DNA of 27,136 nucleotides from Bacteroides sp. 43_108 (GTDB lineage Bacteria > Bacteroidota > Bacteroidia > Bacteroidales > Bacteroidaceae): contig MNQS01000205.1 of assembly GCA_001915545.1 (NCBI GenBank), forward strand, positions 1 to 27,136, in the 5' to 3' direction. A model generated the notes under the pieces. That model was given only the letters and a program-made list of their open reading frames with translations, was not told the origin of the DNA and did no database searches. Positions 1 to 8,857 of this stretch are shown here, piece after piece. The translations under genes were made by a program, and so were the position numbers. Position 1 is the stretch's first letter, and each line of letters opens with the position of its first letter.

Positions 1-1152
1 AGCATAAATGATGGATGCATCAATCTCTGATCCGGCAGGCAAGTGTCCTGTGGAATGAAGCAGGAAAGCAGGTTTACTTTTACCACACTGGTATTTGTCA
101 GAACTCAGGCTGGCCAGCATTTTTACAGCCGCCTGTTTATATTCCAATGCTTTTTCAGCCGGCAGATAACCGGACAATTCTAATAAAGCAGAAGCTACCA
201 CACAAGCAGCAGAAGCATCCCGGGGAGCATCAGGAATGGACGGATCATTAAAATCCCAATAAGGAACATAGTCTTCGGGCAGATTTTTCAGATATACATC
301 CGTTACCTTTTGTACAAAATCGAGGTAACGGACATCTTTTGTTTCCCGATAAACGACTGTATAACCATAGATAGCCCATGCCTGACCACGAGCCCACATA
401 CTGTCATCCGAATAACCTTGATGGGTCACTCCCTTGATAAATTCACCTGTCAGGGTATCATACACTGCTACATGATAAGAGGTATAATCCGGACGAAAAT
501 GATATTTCATCGTCTTATCCGCATGAGCCACGGCAATGTCAAACAAATAAGGATTACCTCCATTCTTGGCTGCCCAGAAAAGCATTTCCAGATTGATCAT
601 ATTGTCCATGATGGTATTATGACCGCCAAACATTTTCACATTGCGAGGCCATGAAAGCATAGTACCTACACGGGGATTGAACAATGCTGATAACGAATCA
701 GCCGTATTGATTATAACTTGCTTATATTCCGGATTACCGGTCAGACGATAACCATTACCATAGCTACAAAAAACCAAAAAACCCAAATCATGATCGTATG
801 CAGGAATCTCCGAGAGAAATTTCAAAGAAGCAGTAAACTTTTCGGCCTCTTCCTTTATTTTCGGATCTTGTGTATATTCATAATCATACCACAAGATGCC
901 CGGCCAAAAACCTCCGCACCATTCTTCCTTACTCACTTTACGATAGTTCCAGTCATACTGGCCATCCATTATGTTACGAGGCATCATAGTGTAATCTACC
1001 TCCCGCCCTTTTCCATGCATAACCTCCAAAGTACGATGTACCTGGCGATCACAATATTCCAAAGCCCTGTTCACCTCCAGTTTGTTGTCTACTTCAGTAC
1101 AGGCTGAAAGCAGACATAACCCTATACCTACTAATAGATTTTTTGTATTCAT
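1..1152 (-). CDS. GH88 unsaturated glucuronyl hydrolase, lipoprotein (C-terminus cut by window edge)
   Basis: The frame is open from an ATG at 1152 to the window edge (384 codons visible). GH88 enzymes remove the 4,5-unsaturated uronic acid that polysaccharide lyases leave on oligosaccharides. The protein starts with a lipoprotein signal (LCLLSAC, lipid-modified Cys18), so a periplasmic or outer-membrane location is likely. Asp122 in HDLGF and Asp183 in TIMDNMINLEML correspond to the two essential Asp residues of GH88; their 61-residue separation equals that of Asp88/Asp149 in the Bacillus enzyme, as I remember it. GYSDDSMWARGQAW is another family signature. It starts 17 bases after the GH43 stop and should share that transcript. 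Its presence implies lyase products, which fits the heparinase-like gene of this locus. GH105 is the main alternative, but the motifs favour GH88. Confidence 0.9.
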   Translation of the reverse strand, partial: MNTKNLLVGIGLCLLSACTEVDNKLEVNRALEYCDRQVHRTLEVMHGKGREVDYTMMPRNIMDGQYDWNYRKVSKEEWCGGFWPGILWYDYEYTQDPKIKEEAEKFTASLKFLSEIPAYDHDLGFLVFCSYGNGYRLTGNPEYKQVIINTADSLSALFNPRVGTMLSWPRNVKMFGGHNTIMDNMINLEMLFWAAKNGGNPYLFDIAVAHADKTMKYHFRPDYTSYHVAVYDTLTGEFIKGVTHQGYSDDSMWARGQAWAIYGYTVVYRETKDVRYLDFVQKVTDVYLKNLPEDYVPYWDFNDPSIPDAPRDASAACVVASALLELSGYLPAEKALEYKQAAVKMLASLSSDKYQCGKSKPAFLLHSTGHLPAGSEIDASIIYA

Positions 1153-1169
1153 AATTATCCTTTCTTTTT

Positions 1170-2819
1170 TTACTTATCGATACGAAACCAGTCGGCATCT
1201 ACCCAACCTCTTTCCTTGCCATAAGGAGCTGTGCTGAATAATCCTACTTTCGCTCCTATCCACTTACCTTGACGAGCAGTAAAAGGCACACCGGCCAATG
1301 TATATTTCCTGCCGTCCAGACTGTAGCTGAAATAACAGATACCTCCCCCAGTTACTTTCACCTGCAAATAAATATCACGCTCATAATTGGGATAGAGCCC
1401 GGCTCCGAACCGGCGGCTTACAGGTAATTCCGCAAGATGGGTCACTGTTTCAGGAGACCGTTGCTCCGCATCCTTGCAGACCACTTGATTCAATATAAAC
1501 TTATCACCTTCTTTTACTACACCCAGATAGCCATAATCCCACCCCATCACTATCAGTCCGGACTGCTGTCCGTCCGCTTTCGCAGAAACTTTCAGTTTGG
1601 CAGTCGCCGTAAATTCTTCGGCAGGGAATTTTTGTAACAAGAGATTCGGCACCTCCCAAAAATTTACAAAATCCTTGGACAAAATATGTCCATATATACG
1701 AATGTAACCCAAATCAGAGGTAAAGCCAAACGTATCCTGATAATTGGCATGCCATTCCCATTGCAAGCCCAATTGCCTTGTGTTGAATTCATCACTCTCA
1801 ATCGGTGTCTCTATAGGATAAATCCTGCCTACATCCGGTTTTTTATAGCGTTTTACAGGTTCGCCGCATCCATCACCGTCCTTGTCCTCCCCAATTACGG
1901 GCCAATCATTTTCCCACTTCACAGGATTCAAGTGCAAGACTCTGCCATACATGGCTTTATCTTGAAAATTGATAAACCAAGACTCGCCTGTACAGGTTTC
2001 CACCCATCCCCCCTGATGAGGGCCATTTATGTCCGTATCTCCTTGGGCCATAACAATTTTTGACTCGTATGGGCCATACACATTGCGAGAGCGAAGTGCC
2101 AATTGCCAACCTGTCACCACCCCTCCGGCTGGCGCCAGGATGTAATAATATCCGTTGCGTTTATAAAACTTAGGTCCCTCTATAGTATGATTTACACCAT
2201 CATTGCCATCAAAAACCAATACAGGTTCACTAATAACTTTTGTACCTTCCGCATTCATCTCACAAACCGTAATCACACTATTGAATGCGGCGCGACTGCC
2301 CGCCCACGCATGTACCAAATACACTTTTCCATCCTCATCCCACAACGGAGTAGGATCTATCATTCCTTTCCCAGCCTTTACCAAGACCGGTTTTTCCCAT
2401 TCACCCAGCGGATCTTTGGTCTTTACCATGAAAATACCCCAGTCGGGATCTCCCCAATAGATAAAAAACTCACCGTTGTGGTAACGGATAGAAGGAGCCC
2501 ATACCCCTTTTCCATGTTGAGGAGCGTTAAAGAAAATGGTCGGCTCTATCTCCTTCAAGGCATAGTTTGCCAAACGCCAGTTCACCAAATCCTTTGAATG
2601 AAGAATGGGCAATCCCGGGGTGCAGCCAAAACTGGAAGCGGTCATATAAAAATCATCACCTACGGCACAAACATCCGGGTCAGAGTAATCCGCATGAATA
2701 ATCGGATTAATATACGTACCGTCCTTCTGATCGGACACCCATACCTTCGATACATACTGAGCATCTGCCTGTTGCCATGCACCGCATACTAAAGCCACTA
2801 TAATCACTATTTTTTTCAT
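1170..2819 (-). CDS. GH43-family glycosidase (arabinofuranosidase/xylosidase type)
   Basis: 549 residues with a Sec signal peptide (MKKIVIIVALVCGAWQQADA). Residues about 36-330 form the five-bladed propeller of GH43. The catalytic trio is visible: base Asp47 in YSDPDV, the pKa-setting Asp155 in MIDPTP, and acid Glu214 in IEGPKF. The C-terminal 190 residues look like the beta-sandwich (GH43_C2/DUF1349-like) often attached to this family. The likely reaction is hydrolysis of terminal alpha-L-arabinofuranosyl or beta-D-xylosyl groups in the periplasm; the subfamily cannot be fixed by eye. It is preceded by a 153-base leader with an ECF-type promoter and probably co-transcribed with GH88. Confidence 0.88.
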   Translation of the reverse strand: MKKIVIIVALVCGAWQQADAQYVSKVWVSDQKDGTYINPIIHADYSDPDVCAVGDDFYMTASSFGCTPGLPILHSKDLVNWRLANYALKEIEPTIFFNAPQHGKGVWAPSIRYHNGEFFIYWGDPDWGIFMVKTKDPLGEWEKPVLVKAGKGMIDPTPLWDEDGKVYLVHAWAGSRAAFNSVITVCEMNAEGTKVISEPVLVFDGNDGVNHTIEGPKFYKRNGYYYILAPAGGVVTGWQLALRSRNVYGPYESKIVMAQGDTDINGPHQGGWVETCTGESWFINFQDKAMYGRVLHLNPVKWENDWPVIGEDKDGDGCGEPVKRYKKPDVGRIYPIETPIESDEFNTRQLGLQWEWHANYQDTFGFTSDLGYIRIYGHILSKDFVNFWEVPNLLLQKFPAEEFTATAKLKVSAKADGQQSGLIVMGWDYGYLGVVKEGDKFILNQVVCKDAEQRSPETVTHLAELPVSRRFGAGLYPNYERDIYLQVKVTGGGICYFSYSLDGRKYTLAGVPFTARQGKWIGAKVGLFSTAPYGKERGWVDADWFRIDK

Positions 2820-2927
2820 TCTTACCTATTATAAAAATGCCCTGAAACAATCATTCTTACCTTAAAAAACATACCCCTTTAAACTTAAAAAATCACCTAA
2901 CCTTCATTTGTTAACCTAATCTGTCTA

Positions 2928-2957
2928 TAATACGGACAAGAAAACCAATACACTCAA
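2928..2957 (-). promoter_or_regulatory. ECF-type promoter upstream of GH43 (site A)
   Basis: On the minus strand the -35 element TTGAGTG (2951-2957) is followed by 16 bases and the -10 element CGTATTA (2928-2934). It lies just downstream of the GH97 stop codon and leaves a leader of about 100 bases before GH43, the longest of the set. It is one of six sites with the same geometry. Assignment to the local ECF sigma factor is inference. Confidence 0.75.
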
Positions 2958-2972
2958 CGAAAGTGGTTATTT

Positions 2973-4910
2973 TTATAATACTTGTCCTTTATACTTTTTA
3001 TATTCTTTTATTTCCTGATCCGTCACTGGCACGAGTTGCATGGCCGCACCGCCTCCTGGCTTCAATGCAAACTGCATGATTTGAGAGGAATCCACCAACA
3101 GACGGGTACATTTCACCTGAGTACGGGTCTTTATCTTATCTCCCCCATCCGTATAAATACGGGCCAGATAGGTCTTTCCCTTATCTAAAAATGAAAGATT
3201 TACCGATTGAGCAGAACCTTCATTATTAGTCAAAGCTCCTACAAACCACTCATTACCCTTGCGACGCGCCATAGTTATATGCTTACCCGGAGCACCTTCC
3301 AATACTTTTGTATCATCAAATACGGTTTGCAGATTCTCGAACCATTCTATTTCGGGCTCCCCTTGATAGAATGAGGGGCGGTCATACCAGAAGATAGTTT
3401 GTAAAGGACTGTAAAAAATCAATGAAGCCGCCAACTGATGAGCATGGGTGTTCTTCAGACGTTTGTCGAAATAACAGATGGTATAATCCGCCGCTCCATT
3501 AATCATACGGGTAAAAGGCAGAATCGTATTATGCGTAGCGTCGGGAAATTCCTCATTCCCCCGTATCCCTTCCTGAGTGAGCAGGTTAGGATAAGTACGG
3601 CTGAAACCGGATGGACGGAACTCATCATGAATATTAATCAACAATTTGTTTTCGGCAGCCAGACGAACCATATCATGCAGCCAAGTAGCCCAACGATGAC
3701 TGGCATACTGTACGAAGCCGGATTTCACACCTACGACTCCCCACTTATGCAGCAATGGAAAAAGCTCACGCATCTGTTTCATCAGGGCATGCTGATTGAC
3801 ATACACCCATACGCCTACCCCTTTTTCTTTGCCGTATGCAATGACACGCGGCATATCCAGTTTGGAAACCACCTTTGTGGCATCTCCATCATGAGAAGTA
3901 CAAGGCATATACCATTGCCAGTCAAACAACATATAAGGAATATGATGGGTGGCACAGAAATCAATTGTGGCTATGGCCCCTTCAGTGGTAATAGTCGTTT
4001 CACGCATAATCTTTCCGGGCCTGATCCAGTCCGTATCGGTTATCTCACAAGGAGGATTCAGATTCTGGATGATATCATTGTGTTCCAGCAATTCTCCCGG
4101 TTTATCGGCTGCCATGATAACTTTCCATGGGGTAGCGTAATAAGTGACAATATCCACAGGACTGTACATGACCGAAGTCAGTGTATTCTGTTTAGTCGGA
4201 GAAGCTACCAATTTAGTAAGACACCAGTCATCTACATCGGCATCAGTCAAAGCCACCCACAGCCCGTTGGAAAGTTCCACAGTCAAAGCCCGTTCCACCG
4301 GCTGTTTAATATCGTTAATGGCAAGGTGCTCAAAAGGCGCTTGCGCCCATTGCTCCGCCCACGCCATCGCACCGGGGGAAAATGTATATTCAGTCAGATC
4401 CCCCACCACTTTATGAAAAATGGCCTGTGGATGTTCAGGAAAAAAATAACGGAAAGCGATGCCTTCATCGTACGCGCGCACTTCAATATTCAAACGATAA
4501 TTGGAACCATCTTTTTTGGAAAGATACATGGTTGCCTCATTATACGCCTCGCGAACCGTACTACGTTCTCCATACAGAGGATGCCAAGACTTGTTAACAG
4601 CAGGCTGATAGATCACACTATCCACCTCCAAATTATCCATCCAACATTTTACCTGATTTATTTTACGGGCAAGCGCCAGTTCCCAAGTACGGTTATCCAG
4701 CTGAAGACCGGCACGGGAGTTTCCGATAACCTCTCTGCCTCTATACTTTACCTGATATACTATTTCATTTACTGAAGAAGAAATTTTCTCCTGCCTGAAC
4801 ATAACTTCATGAACTCCCTCCGGGGACGTCAATTTCAATTCTTTAGAATGACCTGCATAAAGCGAAGCCGTACAGGTCAACGCATATGCTATGAGTATTA
4901 TTTTTTTCAT
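2973..4910 (-). CDS. GH97 glycosidase, SusB-like with Gly at the retaining-nucleophile position
   Basis: 645 residues with a signal peptide (MKKIILIAYALTCTASLYA), then the GH97 N-terminal beta-sandwich beginning LKLTSPEGVHEV, a central TIM barrel and a C-terminal sandwich. Family motifs include FDWQWYMPC and TYPNLLTQEGIRGNEEF. Glu453 fits the general acid. In retaining GH97 alpha-galactosidases an Asp nucleophile lies 55 residues before the acid (Asp415/Glu470 in BtGH97b, from memory). Here that position is Gly398 in VKSGFVQ, as in the inverting SusB-type subgroup. The base region reads IHDEFRPSG, so Asp429 or Glu430 could serve as base. An inverting alpha-glycosidase, perhaps an alpha-glucosidase, is the best guess; loss of activity cannot be excluded. 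It has its own ECF-type promoter. Confidence 0.88.
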   Translation of the reverse strand: MKKIILIAYALTCTASLYAGHSKELKLTSPEGVHEVMFRQEKISSSVNEIVYQVKYRGREVIGNSRAGLQLDNRTWELALARKINQVKCWMDNLEVDSVIYQPAVNKSWHPLYGERSTVREAYNEATMYLSKKDGSNYRLNIEVRAYDEGIAFRYFFPEHPQAIFHKVVGDLTEYTFSPGAMAWAEQWAQAPFEHLAINDIKQPVERALTVELSNGLWVALTDADVDDWCLTKLVASPTKQNTLTSVMYSPVDIVTYYATPWKVIMAADKPGELLEHNDIIQNLNPPCEITDTDWIRPGKIMRETTITTEGAIATIDFCATHHIPYMLFDWQWYMPCTSHDGDATKVVSKLDMPRVIAYGKEKGVGVWVYVNQHALMKQMRELFPLLHKWGVVGVKSGFVQYASHRWATWLHDMVRLAAENKLLINIHDEFRPSGFSRTYPNLLTQEGIRGNEEFPDATHNTILPFTRMINGAADYTICYFDKRLKNTHAHQLAASLIFYSPLQTIFWYDRPSFYQGEPEIEWFENLQTVFDDTKVLEGAPGKHITMARRKGNEWFVGALTNNEGSAQSVNLSFLDKGKTYLARIYTDGGDKIKTRTQVKCTRLLVDSSQIMQFALKPGGGAAMQLVPVTDQEIKEYKKYKGQVL

Positions 4911-4930
4911 AATGATTACTTTTTAATTAG

Positions 4931-4960
4931 TAGTACGGATGAATCGGAAAACTCACTCAA
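4931..4960 (-). promoter_or_regulatory. ECF-type promoter upstream of GH97 (site B)
   Basis: Minus-strand TTGAGTG (4954-4960), 16-base spacer, CGTACTA (4931-4937). Twenty bases separate the -10 from the GH97 ATG, so the leader is very short. The five bases upstream of the -35 (TTTCG) are the same as at site A. Confidence 0.75.
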
Positions 4961-4993
4961 CGAAAAGAAAAATAAAATCTATAGGATAAAACA

Positions 4994-5034
4994 ATTCACC
5001 GCAGAGACCTTCAGCATTAGTCCCTGCGGTGAAT
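4994..5034. terminator. Perfect 11-bp stem hairpin between heparinase-like gene and GH97
   Basis: ATTCACCGCAG (4994-5004) and CTGCGGTGAAT (5024-5034) are perfect inverted arms around a 19-base loop. On the minus strand it lies 18 bases after the heparinase-like stop codon and is followed by TGTTTTATC, a weak T-rich stretch. It may be a terminator or a 3'-end stabilising hairpin. It lies before promoter site B, so it would separate two transcription units. Confidence 0.55.
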
Positions 5035-5051
5035 AAGGATGCACAAAAAAA

Positions 5052-7694
5052 TTATAATTTTTGATTGTAACCTTCATTCAGTTCTTTGGTTTCTTTTCCT
5101 ATTTTCACCCGTACAGGACCGGTTGCTGAATAGTACCAAACACCATGCTGCATATAGATTGCAGCATATACGTCATGATCCGATTCTAAAACAAAGTTAC
5201 CTTTCTTTAGTGAACGGCCACAGCCAAGATACATCAGTTGAATCTGACCTTCTTTTTCTCTTATCAATCCTAACCCGCCACAGAATGAAACACGTTTGGA
5301 AGGATGATGAGCCTGCATGTCCGTCGCACTGAACAGATAATCCGCATATCCGTCCGCCGTATTCACCTTCACCCCGGTACAGCCATCATCTCCCTGCAAG
5401 GCTTCTACACCGAGCACATTCGGACCACTCTTTTTATACGCTTCATAAACAGAAACAAAAGGATGAGTATGAGCATTATTACCTTCCTGACGGACAATCA
5501 AAGCAGGAGTCGGCATAGGAGGCATACAAATATCGCCGGGAGTCAACCCTTTATTCATTGTAGTCGGGGGAGCATCCACCTGATAAATTTCACGTCCCTC
5601 ACCTCCTGTCATCCATAAACGCGCCGTTATATCTTCGGGCATACTCCATGAAGCGATGAAATTCTGGTTATAATCGGATTTATGCAGATTGGAAAACCAA
5701 TGATATCCTTCATGCCACGTTTTGTCAAACTTCTCCAAAGCCTCACCGGGAAGCTTGTTCCCTTCCGAATCAGTGATTTCCATCGAAGTACCTACATGAT
5801 GGAACAAATAATCATTATCCGCCCTGTCCGACCGGAAAATATCCACATAATAACCACTATTCCCCGAAGTACGGACCATAGCGACCATTCTTCTTTTCTC
5901 ACCGGCAGACACATCGGCAAAGTTGAGGTAAGGAGTTAATTCTCTATCATTTACGAATTCTCCCTCCTTCACCATAGGTTCCATAGCATGAATAGTGATA
6001 TCTCCTTCCGTATATCCGGGTAAAACCGTATTAGAACCTGTAGGAGACTGATGGTATCCATGATCTTTGCTCCAATAGGACTCATAAGCCGCTGCATCCG
6101 GAGCCAACGCATAACCATACGCATAGAATTGTAAAGCCAACCCGTTCGGAGTGAGATGGTATCCTTTTTTACCACCATACAGAGTGAACATCATTTTATA
6201 ATCTCCCTCCCAGTTCTTCATTGTAATAAAACGATGATGGGGAGAATAAGACGCACGCTCATTACTCTCTGCACGTACAGACGGGATGGTAGCTGTATAG
6301 GTACAAAGCCCTGTCCAACCGGCATTATTTCTGGAGTATTTCTTTTGAGAAATCCCTTTGTTCAAGGCACTTGCCACTTTTTCCACCCCCTCCTTATTAT
6401 CTGTTCCGGTATAATAAGTCAGCAGATTTTCAAACGTCTGAAAATTAGCACTTCCCCCACGTGAATCACCGAACACCACCATATTGGCTGCATCGTCCAT
6501 CCAAGGAAATACAGCCATTGCAGCTTTCTGCAAAATGGGGTTACCGGCTATGATATCTATCCCGGCACGTTTCAAGGGAGCCGCCCAATCAAGCAATGAC
6601 TGCACTGTACCGAATGAATAACCGGGAGATTCCGGCCACAGCCCTGTCACCCGATCGTAAGTTTTCAATATATCGGGAATGGCATCATGATAGGGAGTAG
6701 ATTCGTTCACCAGCAGATTCAAATAATACTCTTTTCCTTTACCGTCAGCATAAGCCTCATTATGATCGAGCACCAACATAGGACGCAGCATTATATTCCA
6801 CCCGTTCACATTCCAGTTACCCGATTTGCCACCGCGTACCAGCCCTATATTGATAAAACGCTTAAAGACTTCGGCAGCTACCGTTTTTGTATCTTTCCCA
6901 ATTGCTTTCAGATGAGCATGAGGATGCCGTATCAAATAATCGAAAGCAAAATCATACGCCATTGCCGCATGCATTACCAAATCATCATGTATCTGTTCGT
7001 AATCATAATAGCCGCAAATACCTCCCGGTTCCCAACCACCGACACTGCCACACGACTTTTCAGGGTCCAAAATAGGATTCATATAATACGTCCCTACCAA
7101 CCACACATTAAATATATCTGTGGCAAAACGGGCAAACTTCTCTTCTCCTGTCACCCAATAAACAAAAGCGGCATTTTCTGCTAATGTCAAGATCTCGACA
7201 TTATTCCCCCGTATCATGTGCCCGCTTTCCTTATAAGGCACTTTGACCGAAGGCTCCGAAGGATTTAATTTATTAATTCCCCACATATCACCTGTTTCAT
7301 TATAAGAAGTGCGGTCCTCCAACGGAACATTGACATACTTATTCCAAGTACGCATTCCCGGCATTCTTACAGTGGGAACAGGAGCATTCCCCTCTCCATA
7401 GTCCCAATTCTGTTTTTTCAAATAACATTGAGTATAGCGCTCTCCATCTTTCCAATACATGGCCAGCCGGAAAGTTATCCATTCGGGATCAGTCTGATGA
7501 CGATCCACATATTTTTCCACTTTGGAGCGGATAGCTGCAAAGGCTTCCCCAGCCCAAGGCTCATTTTTCACTTTTTGCAGAACAGACGCTCTATCCGCCG
7601 GAGAAACATATACACAAGGGTGTTGCTGCGCCTGAACAGCCGACATACACCCTATCCATAAAATAAAGGTTACTAAAATATTTTTCATACTCAT
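5052..7694 (-). CDS. Heparinase II/III-like protein, putative polysaccharide lyase
   Basis: 880 residues with a signal peptide (MKNILVTFILWIGCMSAVQA). The first ~400 residues look like an alpha/alpha toroid and the rest like the beta-sandwich half seen in heparinase II/III and alginate-lyase type proteins. Visible family-like elements are NWNVNGWN (293-300) and GLWPESPGYSFG (351-362, with Glu355 and Tyr359 as candidate active-site residues). I cannot assign a numbered PL family. Role, by inference: eliminative cleavage of a uronic-acid polymer, giving the unsaturated ends used by the GH88 at the end of the locus. Its ATG follows directly on the stop of the serine hydrolase, so the two are translationally linked; a second ATG two codons later (7688) is a possible start. 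Confidence 0.7.
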   Translation of the reverse strand: MSMKNILVTFILWIGCMSAVQAQQHPCVYVSPADRASVLQKVKNEPWAGEAFAAIRSKVEKYVDRHQTDPEWITFRLAMYWKDGERYTQCYLKKQNWDYGEGNAPVPTVRMPGMRTWNKYVNVPLEDRTSYNETGDMWGINKLNPSEPSVKVPYKESGHMIRGNNVEILTLAENAAFVYWVTGEEKFARFATDIFNVWLVGTYYMNPILDPEKSCGSVGGWEPGGICGYYDYEQIHDDLVMHAAMAYDFAFDYLIRHPHAHLKAIGKDTKTVAAEVFKRFINIGLVRGGKSGNWNVNGWNIMLRPMLVLDHNEAYADGKGKEYYLNLLVNESTPYHDAIPDILKTYDRVTGLWPESPGYSFGTVQSLLDWAAPLKRAGIDIIAGNPILQKAAMAVFPWMDDAANMVVFGDSRGGSANFQTFENLLTYYTGTDNKEGVEKVASALNKGISQKKYSRNNAGWTGLCTYTATIPSVRAESNERASYSPHHRFITMKNWEGDYKMMFTLYGGKKGYHLTPNGLALQFYAYGYALAPDAAAYESYWSKDHGYHQSPTGSNTVLPGYTEGDITIHAMEPMVKEGEFVNDRELTPYLNFADVSAGEKRRMVAMVRTSGNSGYYVDIFRSDRADNDYLFHHVGTSMEITDSEGNKLPGEALEKFDKTWHEGYHWFSNLHKSDYNQNFIASWSMPEDITARLWMTGGEGREIYQVDAPPTTMNKGLTPGDICMPPMPTPALIVRQEGNNAHTHPFVSVYEAYKKSGPNVLGVEALQGDDGCTGVKVNTADGYADYLFSATDMQAHHPSKRVSFCGGLGLIREKEGQIQLMYLGCGRSLKKGNFVLESDHDVYAAIYMQHGVWYYSATGPVRVKIGKETKELNEGYNQKL

Positions 7695-8780
7695 TTATTG
7701 ATTTACTATCTTGGTTACCGTTTCAGACAGGACAGGACTGCCATAAAAAGAAGAGAAGCCGTCTTTTTTATTAGCTCCTCCCTGTACGTGAGCTATAAAG
7801 AAACCATACACGCTATCACGTTTATTTATCCACGGGTAAGCACCAGCCCATCCGGGAGAACTAATCTGATAAGCTTCTCCTGTAGTCTCATCAACCAGTT
7901 CACGCCATTCACCTAATCCATAGATACCAGTGTGGTGCTGTCCTAACGCTTTCTCAACATACTCACCAGGAGCAACAACAGCATTCCGTACCTGATCTAC
8001 CTGCATAGTTTGAACTGTTTCCGGTTTCAATATCTCTTTGTTCCCGAAACGTCCGTTATGATAAATCATTTTCAAGAAACGGATATAATCATTCAGCGTG
8101 GTACACAATCCACCTCCCAACATAGGAGCATGTCCCCCGTCAGTATTAACCGGAGTAAAATGAGAGCCAGTCATTTCCAAAGGAACGGCAATTAATTTCT
8201 GAAATAAAAATTCAAACTCTTCCCCCATAGCTACTTCGGCCATACGTCCGGCTATTTGCATGGCCAATCCTCCATATTCAAATCGAATTCCCGGTGCAAA
8301 AACAGTATCCAAAGGCAATATCTCTGTGACAGCCGAATCCAAATGATTGTAATTGTCCACCCGGGGAGCAGGCAGGTAAGGACGTACACCGGAAGTATGA
8401 GAGAGTAATTGACGCAAAAGGATATCGCCTTTCGCATCGCCCCTGAACTGCGGTAACCACTTCTCTACAGGATCATCCCAACTCAAATCCGTCCGGTCCA
8501 CTACCGCACCAATTACGGCAGCAGCCACCCACTTGCCGGCAGAAGCGACATACACTTTTGTATCTCCGGTGAAAGAGCCATACGTCTTTTCAAACAACAC
8601 TGAATCATTCTTTATCACACATATTGCTCCCCCCGGATAGTATCCCTTATCCATCCAGGTACTGATTATGGAATCCAAAGGGGTAAAATCATAAGTTACA
8701 TTCTGTTTACCTTGCCGTAAACAAGAAGTCACAACCAAGCCAACAGCCAATATCAAAATAAAAACGAATCCTCTATTCAT
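7695..8780 (-). CDS. Serine hydrolase of beta-lactamase/class C fold, lipoprotein
   Basis: 361 residues with a lipoprotein signal ending VVTSC (Cys20). The SxxK motif is SAGK (Ser80, Lys83) in VYVASAGKWVAAA. The usual YxN box is YGG (Tyr169), with Gly in place of Asn. The HTSG motif and a C-terminal SPGWAGAYPW segment complete the class C/family VIII esterase pattern. It is not an antibiotic-resistance enzyme by context. In a PUL the likely job is removing an ester (acetyl, methyl or similar) or acting on a small glycoconjugate in the periplasm; this is inference. It has its own ECF-type promoter and probably leads a two-gene unit with the heparinase-like gene. Confidence 0.8.
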   Translation of the reverse strand: MNRGFVFILILAVGLVVTSCLRQGKQNVTYDFTPLDSIISTWMDKGYYPGGAICVIKNDSVLFEKTYGSFTGDTKVYVASAGKWVAAAVIGAVVDRTDLSWDDPVEKWLPQFRGDAKGDILLRQLLSHTSGVRPYLPAPRVDNYNHLDSAVTEILPLDTVFAPGIRFEYGGLAMQIAGRMAEVAMGEEFEFLFQKLIAVPLEMTGSHFTPVNTDGGHAPMLGGGLCTTLNDYIRFLKMIYHNGRFGNKEILKPETVQTMQVDQVRNAVVAPGEYVEKALGQHHTGIYGLGEWRELVDETTGEAYQISSPGWAGAYPWINKRDSVYGFFIAHVQGGANKKDGFSSFYGSPVLSETVTKIVNQ

Positions 8781-8814
8781 ATTCCTATATCATTTGATTA
8801 GTCAAACCATATAT

Positions 8815-8844
8815 AAATACGAATCAAAGGATTCATTTACTCAT
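8815..8844 (-). promoter_or_regulatory. ECF-type promoter upstream of serine hydrolase (site C, diverged -35)
   Basis: Minus-strand ATGAGTA (8838-8844), 16-base spacer, CGTATTT (8815-8821). The -35 has five of seven consensus bases while spacing and -10 are conserved. The -10 ends 34 bases before the ATG. Confidence 0.6.
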
Positions 8845-8857
8845 CTAATAATGAAAT

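Noticed and set aside
310..1107. Plus-strand open frames at the left edge
   Set aside because: The minus strand here reads a complete GH88 N-terminal and catalytic region, so the plus-strand frames are shadows.
3438..4775. 445-codon plus-strand open frame
   Set aside because: It lies antisense within the GH97 gene, which has full motif support. The translation has no recognisable domain and no leader or ribosome site, so it is a shadow frame.
7695..8780. Antibiotic beta-lactamase
   Set aside because: The protein has the class C fold motifs SxxK and HTSG, but its YGG motif, lipoprotein signal and place in a glycan operon fit the esterase/serine hydrolase branch better.
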